This document shows positions 48,511-63,500 of a stretch of DNA of 64,000 nucleotides, piece after piece (within the stretch, counting starts at the first letter, position 1; each line of letters begins with the position of its first letter). Source of the DNA: Eimeria necatrix (Eukaryota > Apicomplexa > Conoidasida > Eucoccidiorida > Eimeriidae); contig NW_013655295.1 in the NCBI RefSeq assembly GCF_000499385.1, positions 79,501 to 143,500 of the forward strand, given 5' to 3'. The notes beneath the pieces are model-generated. The model did no database searches and was not told the DNA's origin. It was given only the letters and a program-made list of their open reading frames with translations. A program made the translations under genes and the position numbers.

Positions 48511-51500
48511 ATGGCGCTCCCCCCGGAGGGTGCCACCTCCGGCGCTGCTTGCTGGAGCCGTTGCACACGAGGGATTTTTCATCGCAAACTCGACGTTGCC
48601 TCCGCTTCAGGCAATGCAGGTTTTGTCGCCGCAACATCGGCATCACGGGGTCATGCAACTCCGCCATCCCCAGTTTTTGCTGCACCAGAAGCAGCTGCGT
48701 CAAGCCTTAGCTGTCAGGCTGTGTCTCATCGCTCCTACAGTTTCCCAACTCGCCGTGGGTGGGGGTGTCGCAGCGGGAGGCACTTTTGGGGCTGTATGCG
48801 CCACTTCGTTGTCTTGTGCTGCGTAGCTGTCACCCTTAGCCACAGTCTTTTGGAAGTTCAAGCAGACAAGGAAGCCCACGTTTCTAGTCGCATGGTAAAG
48901 AAGGAGCCGAAGGGTGTTGTAAAGGGACATAGTGCCCTAATTAGAGGTAAAAAGGCACGATGCGCTTTTTACGTGGCCCGTCCTATTATTGTGGTTGTCC
49001 ATGCGTTTTAACTGCACGCTTGACAGCGCTGCTGTGGGTAATGTAGCCTGTGGCACCTTTACAGCTCACAGCAGCTGTCGTCCGCACAAGTGCTGGGAAG
49101 TAAAATTGGGTTATACACACTGTTGGCATATGATGGCAACATGGGGGGTCTTTCCGTGACTGGGGCAGTTATCCTTTGCAGTTTAACTGTATATTCAGAA
49201 CTGTGCTTCACGCCCGTGTCTCGAAGGAATTCGAGCTGGAATTTAGGCAGTGCGAAGCAGTTTTGTGCGTTTTACGTCTACAGACACAGGAAATTCAGTT
49301 CCGTCTCTCATTGACTTGATTGAAAATCGAAAAATCGCCTGGGCAATTGCTAAATCCAGGCGGGCAGACAGAATACCGGCGATTTATTGTAGCAGTGCTA
49401 TCTACGGCGACGTGGAAACAGACGGGACAGTGTCGGTGACGCCGTCGGAGGCACCTAATTGCCGGAGCCTTTGTCGAGCCCTTCTCCACAAGTAATCGTT
49501 GAAACCCTCCTTTGTTGAATGGTCTAGCCTTTTAGAATTTATGTCACGCAGTTGGGCTTTGTTTGTTCCATAGCTTCTTTTTGCTTGTGAATTGCCTGCC
49601 AATTCTTCTGGACCTCCAGAGGAGGGTAAACACGCATTTGCTTATCTTTTTTTATCTCACCGAAAACTTCGTTGAAACGAATGTGCTGGCTGGGTTGTCG
49701 ATGCGCGGGGTGGATGCGCCTACAGACATGGCCAGTCTTGTTCGTCGGCTGTGGATCCATACAGCTGCGTCCTAGAGTTTCAGTCGGAGCTCTGGATGCC
49801 TCAAGAGTATAAGCAGCATTGCAGATTCACGCCGCCTTCTGTGCAACAGCCAGACTTCGAGAAGAGCATCTGCAGCGAGGATTGCATGCGTCGAGGGATG
49901 CAGGCTTGGCTTACTAGCCTCCATCGTGGTGACCTATCATGGCAGTCTTTCGTGGAGCGTGTTCCTTCTTCCTGTTCTTTCAAGAGCACTCACCCTGCCG
50001 GTAAGTCACACTCGTTTCGCTGTTGCAGAATGAGTAACCATTAGTGCGGCCGTTGCCGGCAGCTGTAGCAGTATTAATAGCAGTGCTAGTAACAACAACT
50101 GCTCAAAGGGTTGTGGGTAAGGCCTCATTGGTGCACAAGGTTCGTGGGCACTGAGGCTGCCTGCCTTTTAACAGCATGACCCTTTCTTCAAGGGCTAGTT
50201 GGTCGTCTGCTTAGTGCGGAAGGCCTGCAGCATGTGTGTGGAAACCACGTGTGTGTTAATGCGTGTTTATACCATTACACATATGCATACCCACAAATTG
50301 TACTCTGCTCTACGTGTGCGATATACATGTTGTGTACTAATCACTCCCGTGTATTCATGTTGTTGTATGTGCGTGTATCAGACTCACGAGTGCTTGTAAG
50401 GGCCCAGACACGCTTTCCGGAGAGTGAAGTTCTGAACTTGCTAAGCAAGTCAGGCCCGATGCGCTTTCACATAGTAACTCGAAAGGTGGCATCATCAGGA
50501 AAGAGGGGCACTTTTCAGGAGCTGGCAGAATCTGTCATCGTTCCAGGATCTTACTGGGATTCGTTAGCGGTGGGAAAAAGAGTGGATTGGTCTGTTACAA
50601 GTACCTTCTATAGCCCCTCTGACGAGGCTTCCGCTTCGCAACTCGCGCAGATTCTCACAGGGGAGTCTACGAGTCAGGCCATTTGCATATTCCGGTACAT
50701 GGAGATGGGCGGAGAACGCTTTGGCATGGTACCGGGTCGCACGTGCCGTGATTCCATTGGTGTCCTGTTCGTCCTTGCCATAAAGGTGCACCCGCCTGCT
50801 GACTTCGACGGAGCCTCCCAGGGGTTTGATTTATGCGTTGCGCGACGCATATTTCAAGGAGAGGGAGTGCCTGTCGAAGGCTTTACTATAGAGCCGCTGC
50901 AAGTGAAGACTCGTGTGACAGTAGGCACTCCTTGCGGAGTGGATAGGGGCCTGGATAAGGGCTTGTGGGAGGTGGCGTTTTACGCTGCGCGGTACCCGCA
51001 AGCGAGAGGCATTGATGGAATTCCCACAAGCAGCGATTGCCCGTGGAGAGGATCCCTACAGTTGGGATCCAAGTGCTTTTTGAAAACAGACGAAAGAATT
51101 AGCAGCCGGTGGGATTTCTTCTCCGCCAACGAGGAATGCAGACATCTCGCAGATGGCTTGGGATTCAACGAGAACGACGCCAGTTTGGCTCTAATTGAAA
51201 ACGACACAGAGCTTAAACTTGCCGGGGTAAGGAGCTGCACAGGACGTGAGGAGTCACGGCGATCAGAGATTCTGCATTTGCTTTACACTCATCTGGGATT
51301 GCTCTTAGTGTTTACAAACGGACTTGGGGCTGTTGTACGTGCTTCATGGGAAAGTGACACTTACCACGGGATTTCTTGAGCCGCAGGGAACCTAGAGCTT
51401 TTTGGTTTTTGCGTCCGTGGTCCCCCTTTAGGATGCGATGCCTTGCTTTTGCATCCTTGACGCTTCGTGTTGCCTGTAATGTTCCTTTTGTGGAGCTGCA

Positions 51501-54500
51501 GCAATAGGTGCAGCAGCTTGTGCTTTGTGGAGAGCAGATGCATCTTTGTGTTCCGAAACACGGTATTTTGCTCGAACAGCACAGCAACTATTGGTGCGGT
51601 TGCGCTTCAAGTTTGCATTCAGGAAATGGCGGCAGGCGCTGACGAGTCCTGGATTGGTTTGTTTCAGCCCAGCCAGCTTCCACTGGTCTCTCCTGGGCAC
51701 GCTAATTTGTACAGACGCAAAGAAGGGGAGTGTCCAGAAGAGGTCTTGAAATTGTCAGACAGCTCTGGTTCTCGCCTTAGCAATATCGTCGCCTCCTGCA
51801 GAGCAGCTCGGACCTGGCCAGCGTGGAGAACAGTACTCGAAGGAGGGCGCAAACCTGGGTGAGACTGGGAGGGTTCAGGGTGCACACCATAACTTTATTC
51901 GTAAGCAGAATTAGCAGCGCTAGACTGAGTCCGTGTTTTCCCGTACATGACTAGCTTTCGGCGTGTCTGGAGGGCGTGGGGACGTTACCAGGCAGACTGC
52001 GTTTTTGTATGCGCACGTCCAGATGGGACCCTCTTTTCTGCAACGGTCACCCAGAAGTCACGAGCGGTGGAAAGTTTGCAGACTGTGCATCTGTGAAGCA
52101 CGAAAAGCTGGGGCTTTCTTGCTTGCGCGCAAGAAGCTGCGATGCATCACACTCCGCCGTCTGCTCTTTAAAACTAAGAACAGGTACGCCGAGCCTGCAT
52201 GAGTGAAGGCCTAAGCATTCATTTGTCTCCGGTGCGGTCTTCATTCTCAGCCTGCATTTCCTGACAGCTCGCCCTGTGTTGCGCTTCTCTGAGAAGGCAT
52301 AATGCGGCCCGTTGAAGTGTGTACGTACGGTGATAAAGGTCAACGGCCTGTAGCGAACGTTTTCTCCACCAACCATCTACAAGTATAAAGTCCTCTGTAT
52401 GCGCTACAGGCCCTGTAATGATGTCAAAGGGAAGCCGTGGGGCCAGGGATCTTCCCTTGGTGAGGTGCACAGAGTTGAAAGATTGCCGGCTGCTTCTGGA
52501 GCTTCCAGCAGTGGATTGGTGGGGCGAAACACTTGCATTGCGTCCTCCGAGGGACCAGCCCTTCTCGACGGGCTACTTAGCTCTCATGACGTTTTGTGGG
52601 TCTGGGGCTTTGCTTGCTGGCCCTTGGCCCCTGAAACACCAAATTGCCATCGGGGAGGACAGCGCCTTCCAGGCCTTGCCAGCTGGCGTGTATGAAGTGT
52701 GCTACTGCTCTCCAGTGCAAGTTGGTGACTCAGCCATAGCTTGCGTCGATGGTAAGGAGTTTGGCTATCTTCGGGGGCTTCTTCAGATTGACAGCAGCAA
52801 AGAGCAGTGCAGTGCCTCTCTGAACACTGGCATAGGAGACGCGGCGACGTGTGCAAATTTGCCAGAGGTATCCCTGAGGCCCCTGCAGAGTTTTGCCGCA
52901 GTGTCAAATTTGGACTTGTGGATAGAGCCATACCCAAACGAATTATCGGGGGAGTTAGTTTTCTGCAAAGTCGGCGGAGACAAGCTCACGAATGACTCTT
53001 GCAAATTTACTGTCCACAGCGAGGCCCCTTCAGAAAGGCCTCTTGTTCTATCCATAGTTCCTTTGAAGGAAGATCAGGCAGGTAGTGCAGCCGTCTGCTC
53101 AAGGCCTGGCGTCACAATGAGGGTTTCTGTCAACGGAAAAACAGAGGTTCAGGTCACTCCCTTCCTCCCTACAAGCTTCAAGTACGCGATTTGCGGAAAC
53201 GGATCTATACTGGGAACTTTGATTGTTTCAGGTGGGCTTCAGTGGACCCCGCTTTTTACCAGATATTTCCAGTAGGAAACTGGTCGGTTTCAACTCCTGC
53301 AAATTTGTTTCTTTCACAAAGCCTGGCTTTATGCTGTTGCGGCTGTCTCTTTTGTTACTTACAGCAAAGATAACTCCTGGGCAAGACATGTATGCTGGTC
53401 AGTGAATGGCTGCGGCGCTTGCCATTCAGGAGGTTAAGCTTATGGGCGCAGTTGTTGGGATGCGTAGGGAAGCTGAAGGGCAGCTAAATGGGTAGATGCC
53501 ATTTAGGGAGGCATTTGTAGTTTCGAGTTGACTAAACAATATTCGCGTTTATCTGTGTGTGTCTGCCTAATTGCTTCCATCTCTTTGTCGCTTTCAGACG
53601 GCATCAGCTTTGCGCAAGCGAGTAAGCGGCTGGCCTATTAAACTCTCTAGCCATGCATTGTATTTTGATGTATTGGTGCCGTGCTGCCTGTGTATAATGG
53701 CAGCGGCTTCTAACCAGCTTTTGCTTACCATGTCCCACCGTCTGTCAGTTGCAGCTTGCTGTTCTACCTTCACATGTGCCCCATACTTATGCGTCCGCTT
53801 CATGCATGTTTGTGTGTGTGTCTTGTCTATGTTTGTCACTGCAGAATGGTGGAGCATTCAGCTTAACAGTAAGAACATCGGTATTTTGGTGGGCAGTGGA
53901 AAATTTTCTGTTTTTTCCTGATGGGTGTGCTCGAGGGCTCGCCGTTGCTTTTCCGTATTCCATATATCCTCGCTTTTGTGAATGGCCGAGCGCATGAAAT
54001 TCCTAAAATGCATCCATATTTTTATAGGTGGCTGGGTTTATAATTGCCCTGGAGAGTGTGAATATGCATTTCTTGTTGGTAGCGCAATGGTGCGCACATT
54101 TAACAGATAGCTGCTGAGTTTGTTGCTGTCAACACTGTGCATCTCAGTGAGAGAGCTGGCTTTGGTGTTGCGACTTCACAGACTTCGTCGTCACGTTTCC
54201 AGACAACAAGATAAACAATGCCTTCATTGAGGTGGCAGTGGAGGGCTTTAGCTCTAGCTCGAACGCCGATGCTGTTGAGCTAATTGTTGTAACGGCCGAT
54301 TATGCGCATGACACGAGCTGTGATGGATACCTTGGCAAATTGGCTTCCAACGGCGACAGGTATACGGGCCAGTACAACTCGGAAGAACAGCTGCTGATAT
54401 TTACGATTCCAGCACCAACTGTGCGAATGAAGTTGTGCCTGATGAGACCTATCTTCTCATTCTACACGGACGTCACGTCGCTGGGGCAGATTCCCGTACC

Positions 54501-57500
54501 CACTAAACCGGAAAAAATCACGGCTGCAGAGGCTCGGTGCTCTTTGGCCCCGAAAGGAGACTGCGTTATAGGTCTATACCCCGACCCAGGGACAGTAGAC
54601 CAGCCATATGTGAGTCATGATTCTTGATTTTTCTAGAGCTACCAGCAGAATGCGAGAACGTTCGTTACCTTCACATCACGAATCTGCTCCAATCGGAGCC
54701 GGAGCTAGGAGCAATATGTATTTTTTTGTTTCTGGAATTGGCAAACTTAGCAGGGGAACCTTACTTCTGCGGGTGGATGTCTTGCAGTCCGCGTTTTTCC
54801 CAAGCACTGTTGCCGTCAAGCTGCTTAAGGGGCAAGTGCAGTGCCCACGGGATCCATCAGACCCTCTTTACGATGCTTTTGGTGGCAATTCCAAGAACAC
54901 GTCTGCACTTCTGCAGGCGAACGCCATCTCAATGACGATGACTCACGCTGACGACCGCATGCTACAGTTTTCCGTCCCAGACGAGCTTAAGCAGTGGGTT
55001 GCGGAGGTTGGACAGGCAACCATTTGCTTGACTCAGGAAGGGCTGGAAGACCCATCAGATGTGTGCTGGGAGAGCGAAATGTGCACAATGCGGCTTGGGT
55101 ATATGAGATGGACAGGTAAGAAGGTATTTAAAGGGAGTTTACAAGCGAGCGGGCGTGCAGAGGGGAGACTCAGCTGAGGGCTTCACAATGCCTATTGTCC
55201 AGTTCGTTGGTTATGGCTCGTGCCCAAGCTAAATCTGCTTTTGTAATTTGCAGGGCTTTTGTGAGCATGTAGATTCAATATTTGCGGTGGGTTTTGCCTT
55301 CGGCTGCTTCAGGCCCAACCAAGGGGTATGAACAGTTTATTTTTTGCTCCCGTGGGAAGTCGTGCAACATTGAAGTCCAAGGAAAGAATATGGAATTTCT
55401 CAGTATGCACTTCAGTCGACTCGCAGCGCTTGACACTTGTGGGGTGAGCGCGCGTTTTCGGAAGAGTTGTGCAGACACTTAGAGTTATGCAGACACTCTT
55501 GTTTGGTGGAGTGCCTTCTACTGCGTACCTCTTTCCAAAATTCAGTTTGTGAAGGCTCACGGCTTTTGGCTCGTTGGAGTTTTCTCTGTTGAGTGGAATT
55601 CATTTTCTGAAAGTGAAGCGTAGGTTTCTTCAATTTGGTGCATGTATCTGATTCGATCTTACCTCTTGCTTCACAGAGAATTTCTGGGGAAGGAAGTCTG
55701 CCAATATCTGGTACCTTTGACACCGTAGACCTCTCGAAGCCATCTGATGGCAGCTTCATCCAGATCTCAAGTGACGGCACCGGTGCTTTGAATGGAAAGC
55801 TCCGTGGCGCTTTGTCCGACTCTGCTGGAGGTACGATTCTCATTTACTTGCTGAAACGCAGTTCTTTGGAAGGCTGGCATTTGGCGTCTTGCTTTGATAT
55901 CTAATTACAAGGAATACTGGTAGCACGTTTAGACGAGGGCAGCCTTCTTTCTTTAGATCTTAGAAGAGCTGTTAGTATTGCTTTTGTGTTGGCATCATGT
56001 AAGGCTGTAAGGCGTGGGTTGGAGTGCTATGCTTCAGCGCCTGCTGCCTTCCAAGAAGCCTTAGCGAGATCTCCAGATGATGATAGTGAGCAGCTCGGTG
56101 ACATGTCTCGCGCAAGAAGTTCTGGGCACACATCTGCCAGAGTTGTCTTCGTTCTTAACTCCACGACGACGCGCGACTCACTCGAACTTTGCTGGAACCC
56201 CTCAGCCGGCTCAATGCATAATCTTCTGGACCACACGATATCTGTAGGCCACGTCATCTTTGTCAAGCGCCCCTTGTTGAGGTGTGAGTCAAGCACGAAG
56301 CGAGCTTCACAACTGTTAAGTCTCTCGCCTTCGGATCCATGTAATTGGAAAGCGGCTTCTCTATATTTGCATCCTTGGCGATTCGTTGCAGATAAATGCT
56401 CCGCATCTAGCGTTCAAGCCCACTGTCGAATGCTGCAAGGATTTAGCCAGCAGTCGAGCTGAATGGACATTTTTCACACATGAGCGTGCTTACTCATGAA
56501 GGTTTTTTTTTGCTGCAACTACGCGGATGCCTTTCTTGTGTCGCGCAGCTGTGGAGTTAGTCCCTGCGGATGCTACGGATATAGAGGAGAGGGTCATGAA
56601 GATTATAATGGACGTTGCACTGACTCGCCCGCAAATTCTTGGCTCCGTAAAGGTCTACTTTAAGGATGCCCCAACAGACAAGAACGTAGACACCTGCAAT
56701 TTTGCAAGGGATGCGGAGAATGGCATGATTTCATCCTACTTGTCGATTAGTGACATTGCAGAAACGGACAGCGAGACGTTTACAGTAACAGTCGTATCTG
56801 CTGTTACCAAAGCAGCCACATCCGTCTGCTGGGTCGAGTTTTTGCTCCCAGGGAGCGTCTCGCAGGACACTCCTTTTACGTGAGTTCGGCATTGCCGTAT
56901 CTGTTCTATGGGTTTCTCGAGTTTGTGGACTGCTGCTGTATCAGTCACTGGAGCTCACTTTGACACGAAAGAATGCCTCTTGGACTTGCGTCTCGGTTTT
57001 TCGCCGTCAGGAGTTACGTTGGAAGGCTCCCAGGGGTTGAAGTCCCCTCAGCCAACCTCGAAGCAATCTGTAGTCTTGCGGAAGAAGAATGCACTGCGAC
57101 AGCATCGTTCCAGTTACCTTCAGCACTCAATGCAAAGGGGGAGCCATTACAGACTGTGAGTCAACTTGCAGCTTCTACAGTCCGACGAATGACTTCTATT
57201 GTGGGTACTTTGTTCTTCCATTGAAATGAGGAAACCCTAGACCGGAGTGCTTGTTTTTTTTGAATTGCTCTTTTGTGTTCATTGCAGATTGCGTTGCTTC
57301 CTGCAAGCATGGTTGTGATGATGGTTCCCTCTGACAGTTGCCCATCTGATCTACGGACTATCAGCCCCTCTACGACTCCGGAGCAAGATGCTTTGGTTGC
57401 AGAGAATGTCTCCGGAACGTTCACCCTCGATTCCGTGACAATTTCTATCAATCGCTCCTCTCCTATCCTCCAGAAACTTGGTTCTGGAGCTCTGTGTCTA

Positions 57501-60500
57501 CAGAATAATGACTGCGAAGACCCTGACTCTGGACGGTGCGTGAAAAGACTTGGAACTGCCAAATGGATCGGGCCCGTCGTCTCAACGAGCTTGAGTGCAC
57601 AAACTTGCACTGAGTTGGAGTCTGGCCGGTGCAACATCACTATCCCGGGATTCGAAATGACTTCGGTGGACTTTTCTACCCCAAGAGTGGCGGTCACCAG
57701 TCGCTGCGGTGTAAGATTCCTAACAACTCGTGTATGGCTATCAGAACTGGGGATAGCTTCGCCTGGGTGTACATTTTTTATTGTTTTCATTGATGTCCTT
57801 GGCTGGAATCTTCAGGACGCGGCCGCAGACATTTGGAGTCTAGGAGAGACTATTAATGTAGAACAAAAATCAGCAACCGTTGCAATACCTGCAACAGCTG
57901 GTTGGGGACTGGCGGTCTGCTGGAATGCCAAGAACGTGCAGCCCTCCACGGCTGAAGCGGTGGAGAAGGCGAGCTTTAACTTGCAGCTGACTACCATCAC
58001 ATTCCCGCCTTTTCCCGTCATAACAGGTAGGCATCGATTTGTGTTTCGCTAATAGGCGTCGGCAGGCAAGAGTTATATATGGCAGCGCAGCACTTTTAGT
58101 CCAGATGACTCTTGTGTACCGCTCAGTGAATCTGCCTGGTGTCCCTGCTCCACCACAGGACTCTCTGTCTCCAGAAAGTCCACGGTTGCGGCCAGTGTCG
58201 TTATTGAAGTAAATGCTCTTTTGGTTAAAGAAGCAGCTGAAGCGTTTGGGCGTCAGGTTCCAGATCAGGGTATTTGGTGCGGCATGGCCAGAGCGCCCTT
58301 TACTGACGGTTCGAACTGTGCCTCTAGCAGTCTAGTGTCTCTTCGTCAACCCAAAGAGACTACAATCGAGATACAACCCGTCAGAAACCGCCGTGAAGAC
58401 TCAGCTGAAGAGAGTGGAGATGGCTCATTCAACGCTTCAGTGGCTGTCATGTCCTTTGAGGTGGAGTCAGCTGCAGAGCCATATACGTATTGCTGGAAAA
58501 CTGTTTTTTTCGGTCCCAAATCCACAGTCCTTAACACAACATGGTGAGGCGCGAATGGATTTCTGGCCTTCCTGTGTGTCATCTGCAAGCTTTAATATTT
58601 CATTCTGCACGTCATAGTCACACTGCACACATAAATGGCTTTATTTTTTCAATCTGTTTGTGCAGGACACCACTGATAAGCGTCCCGGGACCTGTCGCGG
58701 CGAAACTAGGAGGGACGGTATCGGAGACAGCCGTCTCACTGGGTTTCGTTCCATGCATGTCAAGCACAACATATCCTGCCAGCTGTCACTTCAGTGTAAC
58801 TCCCTCACAACCTAACGACTCTTCGTTTTTTCCTCATAACGAGGTCAGTGCACAAGGAAACGTACTGCGTATGTTTACAGAAAGACTAACGTCTGTTGGC
58901 GAAAACCAGTATTTTTGTGCTTGTGGACTGCCCCGTTATGCGTACTATTTTCATCCTCACATTGCGTGTTTGTTCCGAATTTGCATAACTTCAGCCATGG
59001 ATTATCTCCAGCCAAGCAAGTGTGTTTTTGCTTCCTGGGGACTCCGGTTGTCCGGATGAGGATAGCAATATCTATGAGATGGCAGCGGCCCCGAACCCCT
59101 CCCAGGTGGATGCCGACGCGGCTTTGCGTCTTTCAGCTGAGCTCGAAGCAGATGATTACGTGGCTTACAATTTCGGAGATGCAAGGGCCTGGCTTTCCAA
59201 GAATGGTTCAGCAACGATATGCTGGAGGGACGACACAACTCGCAAGCTAACTGAAATTGCAAGAGCACTTTGGCTGGGACCTCTCTACCCAAGAGAACCC
59301 TTACAAATAACGTGCCCTCAGAATGCTGTATGCTCAATTACAATTCAAGGGAAGAACCTCACGGAGTTGGACCATTCCTTCAGTAGGGTGGCTATACTGC
59401 AGGCCTGCGGGACAGCGCAGGGCATCGGAACAGCAGAGCTGCGGTCGGCCAACGTTGGGTCTACTAGTTTTTTAAGAGTAGGGTCTAGCGTGCGAAGAGA
59501 ATTCGTGACGGATCGGGATTTGCAGCCCGGTATGCCCATAGCTCTTGCACTCGTCTATTTTCATATTTGTGCCCCATAGAGCAGAAGCAAGCAAGACTTT
59601 TGTTGCTGACTGCAAGTCCTGTAGTTTGTTAGAATTTACTAAAACTTTTAAGTGGACTGCCGTACTGCTATATACGTCTGCTGGGCTACCCTCAGTGCAT
59701 TTTTGGGCATTGCCTGGAAATGCGTTTCACACTGACTGCAAACGCGGCACTGCCTTGGAGTTTATTGAAGCCAAGTGGGTGGACTCACGAAACGTCTGTG
59801 GCGAGGTGGACGTGGCTGACATTCTAAATATGAACTGCAGAGGAAGAAGGAGCTGCAGTTTCGTGCCGTTGGCTCAAGAGCCCATCAAATTTGGCGAGGT
59901 TCACATGATCGCCAAATATTTGATGATTCCGGACACATGCGGTGACACAGGCTCTCGAAAACTGGTGGGAGTCTATCATTGTTTCGGTACGCTACCCACC
60001 TAGTTAACGAAGCGCACTGACAGAAGTGCATATCAGACCATGTGACAGACAGAAAGTTTTTCAAAAATCTGAAAACTGGCAGTTAGTCCATCTACTTGCG
60101 TCCATGTACTTGCAGTCACACCTAGCTACGGCGCCTGTAAAGGACAGTCTTTATTGGTGCTTGCGTGTTCAGAAGCAGAAGTCTCTACAGACGGCGAGCG
60201 CTCTGTTGAACAAAACATGGTTCCAGTGATGCTGGAGCTTTTCAAAACATCAAAATCGGCCAGTGAAGATAACGCTGCCAATAGTGACGGAATTTCAGAC
60301 GACAGTATTACATTCTGGGTCCCTTACGGCGCGGCTGGCTTGTACCATATTTGCTGGAATCCGGAGGTCGCGCGCAACACAGATCCGTCAGCGTATTCAG
60401 AGTCCTTAGGAACATTAGAAATCTTGCCCCTTCTGGCTATCATTGGTGAGTTTCGCCACTGCTACGTTGTCTGCGCTTGAAGCTGCTAGTGCGGCACGTA

Positions 60501-63500
60501 GCAGCCGAAGGTCGACTGTGTGTTCATAGTGTGCACAAATAGCCACGGTACACACCGTGGTACCCCCTAACGGGGAAACACGCATATACACGGGGATACG
60601 CCGGGTTAGGCCTATCAGTTTTGTGTGCGTTTTGTACTGAATGCCCTGCAGATCAAGCTGTTTTCTGTCCGGACGGCGACGTGACTCATTGCAGCTTGGA
60701 AATAACTCTGGGAGCGCAGGAGGGTATGCGCGACGGACAGTCTCTGGCTCTAGTGCTTGTTGAGCAGGATGGGCATGACACATGCGATGGTTTAAATATA
60801 AAGGATATGCATGCAATCATGCCGCATTCGTCGGCGTGGAATACGGAAAACTCTACGATGGAACTGTCATTTTCAACGGAGCTTCCAACTGAAAGCCACA
60901 AGCTTTGCGTTATTGCAGTCGATGCAAGTGCCTCGACTACAGGATCTCCGTACGCGTGGCACTTTTTCACATGCATTGGGTTTCCTGAGTTACCACAGCA
61001 GGAGAGTTGACTGCAACAGTTAGTTTTCACGGACAGTTGCTCCATAGAAAGAACTTGTGCTGATTTTTCTGTCACAGGAATAGTTGGGGCAGAGTGGAGC
61101 AGAACAAGTGTGTTTTCTTTTGCTGTTCAGGCAGTACGTAGGGAACATACCGGGGAATTCTGCTCCCACAGAGCTTACTGACGGCGAAGCAAACTGTTCG
61201 GATGACCCCACTCAACCATGCGAAGTGAAACTTGTTGGTGAAAAAGTATCTACTTACTACACGTTAGACAATCGCGTCCCGGAAGAAGATGAGAGAAGCC
61301 CCTCCTTCGATGCATTTGACAAGCTGGTGAGCAGAGCATTCACCCGCTTTCTTTCGTTCGGTGACAAAGGTCTGCAGACGCGATGGTCGTTTCATCTGTT
61401 ATAGTGTGGTGGAAGTAATTGCAGTAGCTACGATGGAGGGGTCCCATTTTAGTTGTAGGAGCAATAAGTGGGACATCCTTTTTGTGGATATATCGCAGCG
61501 CCCCTACCTTGATCCGCATTCAAATCTTTACGCCTTGCGAGGCAATGTCGCTTGCCCTTCTAGCGTGACGGATGAGTCCTATGCCACGGCTACTGAAACC
61601 CCAACTAACGACGTGGCTAAGCTGGTGCTTAAGACCGCGGAAGTCGACACACTTATTTTTGGCGTGACTGAAGAGCAGATAATATGGCTACGGTCATTAG
61701 CTGGAGCAACGCTGTGTTGGACAATGTCCTCTTGCCTACACGACCCTCTAAAGAACGGCACGAGGCCATGCACAAAAAAAGTCGGAGTGCTCCTCTGGTC
61801 TGGTGAGCGTTTAAGGGACTTCAAAGTGTGAAGTCATGTAATAAAAAATGGCCTTGGCAGTAAAACCGATTCTGTTCCCTTTGTCAGCTTACCCCTTAGA
61901 GGTTTGTGCTGTGTGGTCGCCGCATAATATTAGACGATAGCGTTTGCGGCGTCCGTTGATCTCCCCTGCACGTCAGAGTTTTGCACCGGTGCTTTGCAGC
62001 CTGTGCTAATCGCCGCTCCGCGAGCCGCTGCATTGATATGTGGCATATCTGCTTGCACCTCAGGCCCCATCATTGAGCAGCCTCTTCCCGTAGTTAGGTG
62101 TAGGCTATCTGAGCCTTGTGCATTCATCGTATCTGGGTTCAATTTGGCGCTTTTTAATCATCAGCAAAGTCGGGTGGCATTTGTGAAGACATGTGGGGTG
62201 AGCCGGCAAGTAGTGGCATTCTGCAGGCAAGTTAGCTAAGCTTGAAACCACGCGAAATTTCCGAGGGCCACTTTTCCGTGCATTTGCAGGGCTCCGAGGG
62301 CCCAGGTATTGGCTTGGTAACGGAGTATCCTCGAGGGTACAATTCAAGAGCTGGTAAGCCCCATTCCTGGCAAGTAGAACGCCTTTGGTGTGTGTTTGCT
62401 GCTGCTGGAGAGGTTGCGGGTCTTATGAACTCATTAACTGGCAGTTGCTCCTACAGGAAGCTTTTATCAATTGTGCTGCTAACTCCGAGGTGTTTAGGTG
62501 GCGCGTCAAGCTACCTAGATTTCGGGTATAGGGCTGCGGAGTCAAGGAGAGTAAAAGAGTCACAGACGCACAAGCGGTTACAGACGGAGCAGCAAATCAA
62601 GAACAGGTTCGTCTCGTTTGTACAGGAGGCAGAGGAGGAAGACCGTGTTTCAGTTGAGAGCATGACCGTAATTGCCCCTCAGCCAATAGAAGCAAACATC
62701 GCCGTCTGTTGGAACCCTTTGCGCACGCCAACGAACAACTTGGCAGATTTTACTCTCCAAATCGGCGTGGCTTTGGGCTACGGTAGGCGTTTTGGCTAGT
62801 TCTGGTCCACTCTTCTGTCCGCTGTTTCGCAAGTAGTTTGCAGTGTATTGCCGACCAGCTTACGAGAAGCCAACAGCCGTTCCGTAGGTGTCTTACTGAC
62901 AGTTGGTAGGAATGAATTCCGCGTGCTGTGATGCTTCTACGCAGGTGTGGATGAGATCACTGCGTTCTGCACATTCGGCTCATTATGCAACATCAACGTT
63001 GTTTCAAAGGGCGCACTTTCAACTGATGCCGCTCCAAAAATAAGGGCTTTCAAAGGAATGTGTGGAGATGAAGCTGGCGTACCAACTGAGCTCCCTAATC
63101 AAGGTGCGGAGGAACACTGCCTAATAGAACAGAAGACGGCTTTTCTCTGAGCTGTGTTGCTAAGCTTGATTCTGCGCCACGCTTGTTTATTGTGTAGTAA
63201 AGATCAGTGTCGTTTTTATTTGGGCGCTTCCAGGGCAGTTCACCCAAATCAGCGGAGAAAGGTATTCTTTTCCATCACCAATACAAGCTGGGCAGCCGAC
63301 TCTTACGACCTATGAACTGTGTTGGTGCGATGAGTTTTCGACGCCTGACTGTGAAACAACCAACTATAGCGAACGCGTTGGATCTCTGCAGGTTCAGTGT
63401 GAGTCATAAAAATTCACAATGCGGCTGCTGCCTCGTAGCATATGGCTGGTTGTTTAGTACCGTATCTAGAAATCCACATCAACTTATTTCTTAGACAAGA

